A DNA stretch of 41,950 bases from Gammaproteobacteria bacterium (lineage in GTDB: Bacteria; Pseudomonadota; Gammaproteobacteria; Thiohalospirales; Thiohalospiraceae), in assembly GCA_015488495.1 (NCBI GenBank), contig WFNS01000098.1:1-41950 (forward strand), in the 5' to 3' direction. The notes under the pieces were generated by a model, which was not told the DNA's origin, did not search any database, and saw nothing but the letters and a program-made list of their open reading frames with translations. Position numbers and translations under genes: made by a program. Shown here one piece after another: positions 34,209-41,950 of this stretch (its first letter is position 1; each line of letters begins with the position of its first letter).

Positions 34209-34283
34209 CCCGAATATTTCACCCGGTCGCTGAAATTTCGCTCCAGGTCGCCGTCATCAAGCGAACTACCCGAAATACGGGCA
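34206..34283 (-). repeat. Dispersed intergenic repeat, copy B (inverted relative to copy A)
   Basis: TAGCCCGAATATTTCACCCGGTCGC... matches reverse complement of 1269-1346; ends also form GCCCGAATATTTC...GAAATACGGGC inverted repeats. Confidence 0.75.
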
Positions 34284-34288
34284 AGATG

Positions 34289-35725
34289 TCATCGGGCGGG
34301 TTTCGGTCCGATGAACACACTCTCCCGTTCGGCGGAGAGTTTGGGATTTTCCGGGCTCTCGATGTGAAAGAAGATGGGCACCGACTCTGCATTCAACGCC
34401 TTGCGCGGCACCCTGACGAAGACCCGGATGGCCGAGGTTTCGCCCGGAGGGATGGCAAACGACTGCTTGGTACCATGCAGCCTTGTTCCCGGCGGGCCGG
34501 ACACCTCGATTTTCACCGGTACCTCCTGCATGCTCTTGTTCAATACCTTGAGGGTGTATTTGTTCTGAATGGAGCCGTCACTTTCCAGCACATAGAGCGG
34601 TTGCCGCTCATGGATCACGGTCAGGCTCAGGGCGTCCAGCGTGCTCAGACCGTAGACGATGCCAGCCGCTGCCAGCAGCATGATGGTGCCATAGACCCAG
34701 ACCCGAACCCGCTTGTAGAGAGGCAGGACCTCACCCCCTTCCAGCTCGTCCAGGGATGCATAACGGATCAGGCCGCGGGGACGGTGGACCTTGTCCATCA
34801 CCTGATCGCAAGCGTCGATGCAGAGGGCGCACATGATGCATCCCTCCTGCAAGCCGCGCCGGATGTCCACCCCCATCGGACAGACCGCGACACACTGCCG
34901 GCAGTCGATGCAGTCCCCCAGCTTCGGCTGATCGGGCCCCTTTTTCTTTTGCAGGCGACCACGCGGCTCACCCCGCTTGACGTCGTAAGCGGGGATGATG
35001 GTGTGCTTGTCCACCATCGCCGACTGGATGCGGGCGTAAGGGCAGAGCCAGAAACAGACCTGTTCGCGCATGAAGCCGGCGAGAAAATAGGTACCACCCG
35101 TGAACAGGAGGATGGTGGTCAGTGCGGCGGGGTGGAGTTCGAAGGTGAAGATATCCTTCCACAGCTGGTAGGCGTCGGTGAACCAGGCGGTGAACGAGAT
35201 GCCGGTCAGGATTCCGATGGCGATCCAGATCAGGTGCTTGGTTACCTTGATGCGGATCTTGCGGGCATCCCAAGGGGCCTGCTCGAGCTGACGCCGCTTT
35301 TGTGGAGGGCCTTCCAGCTTGTCCTCCAGCCAGGTGAAAACATCGGTCCACACCGTCTGGAAACAGAAGAATCCGCAGAACACCCTTCCAGCCAGCGCCG
35401 TCGCCACGGCCAGCAGGATGGCGAAGAAGAGCAGAACCAGAGAGAGCATCCAGAGGTCCTGCGGAAGGATGGTGGCGCCGAAGATGTGGAACTGCCGGTT
35501 GGGGATGTCGAACAACACTGCCTGCCGGCCATCCCAGCGCAGATAGGCACCGAAGAAGAAGATCAGCCAGACGCTGCTGGTCCACCACTTGATGGTGCGC
35601 CATTTGCCGGGGATGCGTTTGGCATGGATGGTCTTGCCACCCGTGTTGACCTCCCAGTAATCCGCTTCGTCATAGAGCGCCTCGACGGCATGCCGTGTGG
35701 CAGTCTCACGTTGGTTCTGCTCCAT
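34289..35725 (-). CDS. ccoG: Cytochrome c oxidase accessory protein CcoG (RdxA/FixG ferredoxin)
   Basis: Membrane protein with CIDCRQCVAVCPMGVDIR and CIMCALCIDACDQVM 4Fe-4S motifs, C-terminal Ig-like FixG domain. Confidence 0.97.
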   Translation of the reverse strand: MEQNQRETATRHAVEALYDEADYWEVNTGGKTIHAKRIPGKWRTIKWWTSSVWLIFFFGAYLRWDGRQAVLFDIPNRQFHIFGATILPQDLWMLSLVLLFFAILLAVATALAGRVFCGFFCFQTVWTDVFTWLEDKLEGPPQKRRQLEQAPWDARKIRIKVTKHLIWIAIGILTGISFTAWFTDAYQLWKDIFTFELHPAALTTILLFTGGTYFLAGFMREQVCFWLCPYARIQSAMVDKHTIIPAYDVKRGEPRGRLQKKKGPDQPKLGDCIDCRQCVAVCPMGVDIRRGLQEGCIMCALCIDACDQVMDKVHRPRGLIRYASLDELEGGEVLPLYKRVRVWVYGTIMLLAAAGIVYGLSTLDALSLTVIHERQPLYVLESDGSIQNKYTLKVLNKSMQEVPVKIEVSGPPGTRLHGTKQSFAIPPGETSAIRVFVRVPRKALNAESVPIFFHIESPENPKLSAERESVFIGPKPAR

Positions 35726-35859
35726 ATCGTCCGATCCCTTCCAGTTTCTGGCCGCGGTAAAAAACGGGAATGTTTGGTTCTGTATGATAGTCGCTGGTGG
35801 GGCTGTTACCCAAACAGCCTGGGTGATTAAACGCTAGCGCATCGCCGGCATTTGTCGCA

Positions 35860-35873
35860 TTGAAAATTGTCAA
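35860..35873. promoter_or_regulatory. Candidate FNR-type box upstream of ccoG
   Basis: TTGAA-AATT-GTCAA: both TTGA/TCAA half-sites at canonical spacing (consensus TTGAT-N4-ATCAA). Confidence 0.55.
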
Positions 35874-36592
35874 TCAGCGCTGCTGACCGGGCCGTTTTCC
35901 GCGATTTTCTCCAATCCGGGAATGTCACAACGATAGCGGGTCTGGGAAAGCTGGGTAAGCAGACCCTGGCGCTTGAATTCTGCGACGATGCGGCTGGCGG
36001 TCTCCGTGGTCAGACCCAGCATGGCACCCATGTCCTCACGGCTGAAGAGCTCACACTGTTCGTTTTCGGTGTTGTGCAGCCGCAAAAGCAGACGGGCCAC
36101 TCGCTGTCTTGCCGAGCCGGTCGAGAGTTCCGTCAGCCAGGCGTCGGCCTCCATCAACGCCCGTTGCCAGCGAGACATCAGTTCCCGGTGCAGGGTGGGG
36201 TTCTCCCGATCCATGCAGCGCACGATCTCCACCGGCAGGCGGCAGACCTCCGTGCTTTGCAGTATCACCGCATCGTGCTGGTAGCGTTGATCCAGCAGCG
36301 CCTCGAGTCCGGCCACGTCGGTTCCTCTGAGTAACCGGACGATGCGCTGGCTGCCGTCGGGCAGGTACTGGACGAGTTTGATCAGCCCACTCCGGATGGT
36401 ATACATGAAGTTTCCCTCGTCACCAGCCCGGTAGAGAAGAGCGCCCGCGGGAAGGGAAAAGATATCGATGGGGCTATGGATGCACTCGAACTCCTTCTCC
36501 CCAAGGCCGGAAAAAAGCACCGAATCGCGCAAGGTGCAGGTCTGGCAGTCGGCTACGCCGCTCCATGCCTCTTGAGGGGAAAGTGTTTTCAT
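35870..36592 (-). CDS. Crp/FNR-family transcriptional regulator with FNR-type recognition helix
   Basis: cNMP-like domain; HTH SREDMGAMLGLTTETASRIVAEFKRQGLL (E..SR as in FNR); N-terminal DCQTC. Confidence 0.94.
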   Translation of the reverse strand: MKTLSPQEAWSGVADCQTCTLRDSVLFSGLGEKEFECIHSPIDIFSLPAGALLYRAGDEGNFMYTIRSGLIKLVQYLPDGSQRIVRLLRGTDVAGLEALLDQRYQHDAVILQSTEVCRLPVEIVRCMDRENPTLHRELMSRWQRALMEADAWLTELSTGSARQRVARLLLRLHNTENEQCELFSREDMGAMLGLTTETASRIVAEFKRQGLLTQLSQTRYRCDIPGLEKIAENGPVSSAD

Positions 36593-36800
36593 GGCAGTTG
36601 ACCATCACTCCACAAGTTGCGGGAAATGATGCCTATGTTAGGGGATAACGGTGGGGGGATACAGTGGGACGATGCAGATAACCCTCGGGTTACGTTCTGA
36701 GGGGAGGCGAGAGGGTGTGAGGAGTTGCTTTTCCCTTCCATCGTCTCCATATAAAAAACAGAGGTCTCGAGTTTCCCGCCGAGAGGAGGGTGGGCGAAAG

Positions 36801-37454
36801 ATGAAGCTGCCGATTCCTGATCGTCGTGCCGCCGGTCGCGCCTTGGCCGAAGCGCTGGGTCGATATGCCGGGCGGAAGGATGTCATCGTTCTGGCGCTCC
36901 CGCGAGGAGGGGTTCCAGTAGCAGCCGAGATTGCCAGAGGATTGGATGTGCCCCTGGATGTGATGCTCGTCCGCAAGCTCGGCGCTCCCTGGCAACCCGA
37001 GCTGGCGATGGGAGCCATCGCCAGCGGGGGAGTGCGGGTGATGAACGACGAGGTGGTGCGGGGAATGGGGATCTCGCCGGAGGCCATTGAACAGGTGGCA
37101 CAAGAGGAGCTGAAGGAACTGGAGCGGCGCGAACGGGCCTATCGGGGGAACCGGCCCTGGCCCGATTTGACGGACAAGACGGTGATCCTGGTGGATGACG
37201 GACTGGCCACGGGGGCCACCATGCATGCCGCTATCGACGCCGTTCGTGCCCAGAATCCGGCACAGATCGTGGTGGCGGTACCGGTGGCCCCACCAGACAC
37301 GGTACGAGCCCTGGAGCCGTTGGTGGACGAGGTGGTCTGCCTGTTTCAGCCGGAACCTTTCATGGCCATCGGGCAGTGGTACCAGGATTTTTCACAATTG
37401 ACCGATGCAGAGGTCCAGGCGTTGCTGGAAGAGCAGGAAGCAGCGCCGTCCTGA
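36801..37454 (+). CDS. Phosphoribosyltransferase family protein
   Basis: IVLALPRGGVPVAAEIARGLDVPLDVMLVRKLGAPWQPELAMGAIA; PRPP motif VILVDDGLATGATM. Confidence 0.95.
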   Translation: MKLPIPDRRAAGRALAEALGRYAGRKDVIVLALPRGGVPVAAEIARGLDVPLDVMLVRKLGAPWQPELAMGAIASGGVRVMNDEVVRGMGISPEAIEQVAQEELKELERRERAYRGNRPWPDLTDKTVILVDDGLATGATMHAAIDAVRAQNPAQIVVAVPVAPPDTVRALEPLVDEVVCLFQPEPFMAIGQWYQDFSQLTDAEVQALLEEQEAAPS

Positions 37455-37470
37455 GCGGGGAGAGGTTCCC

Positions 37471-37872
37471 ATGCGTTTCGAAGAGATTCCGGAAGAGGAG
37501 TGGCCGACGTTCTGTGAGTCGTTCAGCCGGCAGCACCATGGCTGGCTGGTGACGGTGAGTGAAGCGGACAGTGCTGCGCTCGACTACGATGTGCAGTCGG
37601 CCCTGTCGGGGGAGAGGGTGCTGGAGGCGGAACAACCGCTGCAGTCGGTGAAACTGGAACGAAACCGTCGGACGGCCATCTTCGTCGAGGTGGGCGAGGA
37701 TGAGCGGCGCACCTTCACTGTGGAGGATGTCCGCCGGTTGTGGCGGGTATGGGTGGGTGAGGCCCATGAGGGAGTGCGTGTCGATGACAGGAAAGGAAGA
37801 TCGCTGCTGGTGGAGTTCCGGGCTCCGGCGGCTCCTGAGGCGCTGGACGGTTTGGCGGCCTCCGAGCGTTGA
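37471..37872 (+). CDS. Small uncharacterised protein, DUF5335-like
   Basis: MRFEEIPEEEWPTFCESFSRQHHGWLVTVSEADS...; close linkage (16 bp) to the PRTase gene; family assignment from memory. Confidence 0.7.
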   Translation: MRFEEIPEEEWPTFCESFSRQHHGWLVTVSEADSAALDYDVQSALSGERVLEAEQPLQSVKLERNRRTAIFVEVGEDERRTFTVEDVRRLWRVWVGEAHEGVRVDDRKGRSLLVEFRAPAAPEALDGLAASER

Positions 37873-37920
37873 GAGCTCCTTGGGCGGGGGTTGCCGGGTC
37901 ATGAAAGAGGGAATGTAGCC

Positions 37921-38595
37921 ATGTCGTTCTCCGACGAGACCCCCGTACGGGAGATCTTGATCCAGGCCGGTGAAGTCGGCCTTCCCGCCTTCCTCGCCGT
38001 GCCGGAGAGTGCACGAGGGATCGTGTTGTTCGTCCACGGCAGCGGCAGCAGCCGTTTCAGTTCGCGCAACCGGTATGTCGCGGAGGTGCTCAACGAAGGG
38101 GGATTGGCGACGCTGTTGTTCGACCTGCTGACCCCCGAGGAGCATGCCGTCGATGTGGTGACTGCCGAACTGCGTTTCGATATCGGCCTTCTCAGCCATC
38201 GCACCATCGCCACCCTGGATTGGCTCGCCGCAGAGCCTCGGCTCTCTGCTCTGCCAGTCGGGTTGTTCGGTGCCAGCACCGGTGCGGCAGCGGCGCTCAA
38301 CGCAGCGGCGGCGAGACCCGATCAGGTTCGCGCCGTGGTATCCCGGGGAGGGCGGCCGGACCTGGCGCTGTCGGCGTTGCCGGAAGTCCGGGCCCCGACC
38401 CTGCTCATCGTGGGCGGCCTCGACGAACCGGTGATCAAGATGAACGAAGAGGCGGCCAGCCATCTCGAGGCGCCGTGGGAGCTGGTCATCGTGGAAGGGG
38501 CGACCCATCTGTTCGAGGAGCCGGGGGCCCTGGAACAGGTGGCGGCCCTCGCCAGGGACTGGTTTTTGCGCCACTTGGGGGCAGCGCAGGAATGA
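37921..38595 (+). CDS. Alpha/beta hydrolase, dienelactone hydrolase-like
   Basis: [38 protein letters not shown]; nucleophile elbow [28 protein letters not shown]. Confidence 0.93.
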   Translation: MSFSDETPVREILIQAGEVGLPAFLAVPESARGIVLFVHGSGSSRFSSRNRYVAEVLNEGGLATLLFDLLTPEEHAVDVVTAELRFDIGLLSHRTIATLDWLAAEPRLSALPVGLFGASTGAAAALNAAAARPDQVRAVVSRGGRPDLALSALPEVRAPTLLIVGGLDEPVIKMNEEAASHLEAPWELVIVEGATHLFEEPGALEQVAALARDWFLRHLGAAQE

Positions 38596-39581
38596 GTCGC
38601 CGTCTGCTGTTGTTTGCACTGGAGGGCAGCCACCCTTTTGGCCGGAGAGTGGCGAGCCATCTGGGAATCGAGCTGGCCGCCTGTGAAGAGCGGGAGTTCG
38701 ACGACGGCGAACACAAGACGCGACCTTTGGAGAGCGTGCGCGGGGGGGATGTGTTCGTCATCGCCTCGCTCTATGGCGACCAGCGGCTCTCGGTCAACGA
38801 CAAGCTGGTGCGCCTTCTGTTTTTCCTCGGTGCGGTACGGGATGCGGGTGCGGGGCGTGTCACCGCGGTGGTTCCCTATCTCTGTTATGCGCGCAAGGAT
38901 CGCAGGACCAAGTCCCGCGATCCCGTCAACACCCGTTACACCGCGGCCCTGTTCGAGGCGATGGGGGTGGACAGGGTGGTGACGCTGGACGTGCACAATC
39001 TCGCCGCCTACCAGAATGCCTTTCGTTGCCGTACCGAACATCTGGAGGCGCGGCCACTGTTCGTGGATCATTTTGCCGCCCGGCTGGAGAGGGGGCGGGA
39101 CGAGGTGGTGGTCGTTTCGCCCGATGTCGGCGGCATCAAGCGGGCGGACGCCTTTCGGGAGTCCCTGGCGGCACGCCTGGGACGAGAGGTGGGCAGCGCC
39201 TTCCTGGAAAAGCGGCGCAGTGCTGGTGTGGTGAGTGGCGAGGCGGTGGTCGGTGAGGTGGAGGGACGCTGCGTCATTGTCATCGATGACATGGTGGCCG
39301 GGGGGACGACATTGGTGCGCGCAGCCGCCGCCTGTGCCGAACGTGGGGCCCGCTCAATCCTGGCAGCGGCCAGTCACGGCCTGTTCACCGGGGAAGCGGA
39401 GCAGAAACTGGCCCGCTCTGCGTTGGAACAGCTGGTGGTGACCAATAGCGTGGAGCCGTTTCGGCTCGATGCCGGGTTTGCCGCACGGAAGGTGAAGCGG
39501 CTCGATTGCAGTGGCCTGGTGGCGGAGGCGATCGAGCGGTTGCATACGGATGGTTCTCTGGTGGAACTGCTGGAGAGATGA
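38592..39581 (+). CDS. Ribose-phosphate pyrophosphokinase (PRPP synthetase) paralog
   Basis: [54 protein letters not shown]; catalytic loop FLEKRRS; PRPP loop [16 protein letters not shown] overlap with the hydrolase gene. Confidence 0.92.
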   Translation: MSRRLLLFALEGSHPFGRRVASHLGIELAACEEREFDDGEHKTRPLESVRGGDVFVIASLYGDQRLSVNDKLVRLLFFLGAVRDAGAGRVTAVVPYLCYARKDRRTKSRDPVNTRYTAALFEAMGVDRVVTLDVHNLAAYQNAFRCRTEHLEARPLFVDHFAARLERGRDEVVVVSPDVGGIKRADAFRESLAARLGREVGSAFLEKRRSAGVVSGEAVVGEVEGRCVIVIDDMVAGGTTLVRAAAACAERGARSILAAASHGLFTGEAEQKLARSALEQLVVTNSVEPFRLDAGFAARKVKRLDCSGLVAEAIERLHTDGSLVELLER

Positions 39582-39586
39582 CCACA

Positions 39587-40600
39587 TCACAGAGAGGCCG
39601 GCAGGTGGCGCCACGCCAGCTCCAGATAGGCTCGCGTCTTGTCGATCCACTTTTGCACCGAGTCCCGGGGTGGATGGTCGGTGAGATGGGAGGCCGACAG
39701 CCTTGCCCGCAGGTGGGCCCGGGTGGCCTTGAAGAAGGTGACCAGTTCGCTCTCCGGTTGCTCGCCGGTGAGTGAGCGGTAGACCCCGAAAACCCGATCG
39801 CCGATCCAGGCCGCCCCTTCGAATTCGCACTCCAGCGCCAGAAATGCCAGTTCCTCTACCGGATCCAGCAGGCGAAATCCCCTGTTGAACTCCAGGCGGT
39901 CGATGAACAGGGGAGGATCGGTGAGGCAGATGTGCTCCGGGCGCAGATCGCCGTGGGCCTCGACCACCCGGCGGGCACTCTCCTTCAACAGCGCTTTGCG
40001 CCGCTCGACGAACTCGAGTAGCCGATCGCGCAACCGCTCCAGCGCTGCGGGCTCCAGATCCCGATCCACGGCGAGCAGCGTTCGATGGTTGAGCCGGGTT
40101 TCCTCCACGAAACGTTGGCGATAGGTCTCCTCGGGCTGGGGTTCGGCGTGGGTCTGGCGGTAGAATTCCACCAGGGTTCCGGTGAATCGATCTACCTCCG
40201 CTTTCGTTACGTTCCCTCGGTCGATGCGTGCATCGAGCATGCAATCCCGTGGCAGTCGCCGCATCTTTACCAGCCACTCCACCGTCTCTCCAGCTCCATT
40301 CAGGGCCAGGGAGCCATCTTCCGTCTGAACCAGCGCCACCTTGCCAAGGTAGACCCCCGGCGCCAGTGGCCGGTTGAGCCGGATCTCCTCGTCGCAATCC
40401 AGACGCCGCTTTTCCAGGGTGCTGAAATCCAGGTAGCCGGTGTGTATCGGCTTGTGGAGCTTGTAGACGTGTCGGTCGGTGAGGAACACCCACGACATGT
40501 GGGTCTCGATGGTATTCACGCGGGCTGGCTGTTCGGGATAGCTCTCCGGTTTGCTGAGGAAGGCGACTTTGGTGGCGAGTGTGGGCTGTCTGGCGGTCAT
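39587..40600 (-). CDS. Aminoglycoside phosphotransferase/ChoK-like family protein (COG2187 N-terminal type)
   Basis: ETHMSWVFLTDRHVYKLHKPIHTGYLDFSTLEKRRLDCDEEIRLNRPLAPGVYLG; VVEAHGDLRPEHICLTDPPLFIDRLEFN kinase-like catalytic motif. Confidence 0.88.
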   Translation of the reverse strand: MTARQPTLATKVAFLSKPESYPEQPARVNTIETHMSWVFLTDRHVYKLHKPIHTGYLDFSTLEKRRLDCDEEIRLNRPLAPGVYLGKVALVQTEDGSLALNGAGETVEWLVKMRRLPRDCMLDARIDRGNVTKAEVDRFTGTLVEFYRQTHAEPQPEETYRQRFVEETRLNHRTLLAVDRDLEPAALERLRDRLLEFVERRKALLKESARRVVEAHGDLRPEHICLTDPPLFIDRLEFNRGFRLLDPVEELAFLALECEFEGAAWIGDRVFGVYRSLTGEQPESELVTFFKATRAHLRARLSASHLTDHPPRDSVQKWIDKTRAYLELAWRHLPASL

Positions 40601-40610
40601 CGATGTTCCC

Positions 40611-41036
40611 TTATTGAGCGTCTCGTTGTGGTCGATGTCGGTACAACTGACCCTCGAGCGACTTCAGATCGCCCAACACCCATACCTCTGATATCTTTCC
40701 CTCCCTGAAATGGAACAGCGCTGTTCCTTCCCACTCCACCTTGGAATTGGTTGGCGGATACCCCATGAATTCACCAACATGAACTCCGGAAAACCTCATT
40801 CTGGCGAATGCTTTGGACTGTTCTGCCACCAGCTCCAGAATGTCACATCTGTAATCATCCAATGCGCTGTGGACCTCATCGAGGTATTCGCTAAAACCAG
40901 AATACCCTGTCTTTCCCCGGTCCAGCGAGCCACGAAAAATGAGTGACTCGTGAATAATATCTGGAATGGCCCCTTTATCATGCTGATTCCAGATGATTTC
41001 GTAAAACTTTTTAACCTGTTCCTTCTCGTAGCTCAT
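40611..41036 (-). CDS. SnoaL-like polyketide cyclase / ester cyclase family protein
   Basis: VKKFYEIIWNQHDKGAIPDIIHESLIFRGSL...GFSEYLDEVHSALDDYRCDILELVAEQSKAFARMRFSGVHVGEFMGYPPT. Confidence 0.88.
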   Translation of the reverse strand: MSYEKEQVKKFYEIIWNQHDKGAIPDIIHESLIFRGSLDRGKTGYSGFSEYLDEVHSALDDYRCDILELVAEQSKAFARMRFSGVHVGEFMGYPPTNSKVEWEGTALFHFREGKISEVWVLGDLKSLEGQLYRHRPQRDAQ

Positions 41037-41250
41037 CGAGTTCCCTTTCAAACACAACAACCATCGTAACCACTGCTCCCCCCTCGGAGGAGTCCAAACG
41101 GGGCGGTCTATTGCTGGAGCGCAGGGAGGCGCACAAGCAGCCTCCTCCCGATTTCGCATGTTTTGTTTCGAACGGGGGATCGCAGTGGCGATTCGAGTTG
41201 TCACCAACCCTCTTCGTTTTACCGCTGTGGCATTTCCTTGATTCCACGGC

Positions 41251-41285
41251 AAAAAAAACCCCCCGAAGTCGGAGACTCCGGAGGG
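41251..41285 (-). terminator. Rho-independent terminator reading on minus strand
   Basis: Minus strand: CCCTCCGGAGtctccgaCTTCGGGGGGTTTTTTTT. Confidence 0.75.
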
Positions 41286-41352
41286 CTTCTCCCTGGGGGG
41301 GAGGGATAGGAGCCTTCACCAGCAGGGCGGTCCGTGTACGGCATGGCCAACC

Positions 41353-41393
41353 GCCTTCATTCTCAATGACAGTAAGTCATTGAGAATGAAGGC
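41353..41393. repeat. Perfect 18-bp-arm inverted repeat made of two spaced palindromes
   Basis: GCCTTCATTCTCAATGAC-agtaa-GTCATTGAGAATGAAGGC; each arm contains TCATT-N3-AATGA, the two palindromes spaced 20 bp. Confidence 0.9.
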
Positions 41394-41458
41394 AACCGAA
41401 AACCGCAATCATTGGTTTCTGCACTAAAAAGGCCGAGGATAGCTTATTCTACATTCTG

Positions 41459-41950
41459 CTAGAGACTCACTCCCAATGATTTTAACGTATCCATCGTCAA
41501 ACCGCCACGTGCCAATCCCTTTTCCCGTTGATAGGCATCGACCGCCCGAAGGGTGCCTCTGCCAACCACCCCGTCCACGGGGCCGGGATCGAATCCGGCT
41601 GTTTTGAGAGCGCGCTGTACCTCACTGATGAGCTCGCGAGTCATGTTGGTCCGGCACAGCACCGGCCGCCATTCGAGCCGCTGCTCGGCGACCTTGATGC
41701 GCTTGGTGATGGTCTTGTACTTTGCCGGGATCTCGATCCGCTTCTCTTGGGGTGCCGAGACCAGTTTGCGTACCTTGACGATCTTGTATTGAGCGGGGAT
41801 CTCTACCGTTTTTGTGGAGGCGGGGGTCTTCACCACGCGCCGGGTGACCGTCTTGTAGCGTGCCGGGGTTTTCTTCAGGCAGATCTGGTTGCCGGTACGG
41901 GTCTTGGCGCTCATCTCCTTGCTGTGGATTTCGTGCCAAATGAACTGCGC
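41459..41950 (-). CDS. Peptidoglycan-binding (PG_binding_1) domain protein with repetitive N-terminal region; 5' end beyond window
   Basis: VQRALKTAGFDPGPVDGVVGRGTLRAVDAYQREKGLARGGLTMDTLKSLGV; repeats of PA-x-YK-x-[VI]-x-[KR]. Frame stays open through 41950, so the ATG at 41914 is probably internal. Confidence 0.88.
   Translation of the reverse strand, partial: AQFIWHEIHSKEMSAKTRTGNQICLKKTPARYKTVTRRVVKTPASTKTVEIPAQYKIVKVRKLVSAPQEKRIEIPAKYKTITKRIKVAEQRLEWRPVLCRTNMTRELISEVQRALKTAGFDPGPVDGVVGRGTLRAVDAYQREKGLARGGLTMDTLKSLGVSL

Noticed and set aside
34097-35830. 577-aa plus-strand ORF
   Set aside because: Fully antisense to well-supported ccoG; composition (many H/Q/D/R) typical of a shadow ORF.
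36651-36800. 50-aa N-terminal extension of PRTase
   Set aside because: The extension is low quality; MKLPIPDRRAAGRALAEAL at 36801 matches the expected start and follows a purine-rich stretch.

Overview
The window is a mostly conserved chromosomal segment of a GC-rich gammaproteobacterium. A sulfur-oxidiser-like lineage is my inference from gene content and was not tested. Left to right it holds: the 3' end of 23S rRNA and a complete 5S rRNA with terminator; a ComEA-like HhH protein; a non-coding, hairpin-rich region; an ArsR regulator; gpmI-envC-ctpA-DJ-1; a complete atpIBEFHAGDC operon; a DUF898 membrane protein; a tetraheme cytochrome c; trpDC; rplU-rpmA-obgE-proB; a GT39/GT83-like glycosyltransferase converging on a PHP-domain membrane protein; erpA; citrate synthase; speD-glyoxalase-osmC; crp; di-heme ccp; lysA-lptM; rep; ccoG; an FNR-type regulator; a compact accessory cassette (PRTase, DUF5335-like, alpha/beta hydrolase, divergent PRPP-synthetase paralog, opposed by an APH-like COG2187 protein); a SnoaL-like protein; and an edge-truncated repeat/peptidoglycan-binding protein. 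The least explained parts are: (i) the PRPP/PRTase cassette at 36.8-40.6 kb; (ii) a dispersed ~78-bp repeat present at 1269-1346 and, inverted, at 34206-34283, where it includes the rep stop codon; (iii) a perfect 18-bp-arm inverted repeat made of two palindromes at 41353-41393; (iv) hairpin-rich non-coding DNA at 1.1-1.85 kb. I found no CRISPR array, intact IS or prophage. I did not find a clear, wholly new multi-gene defence-type system; the cassette is the best candidate for an under-described system.
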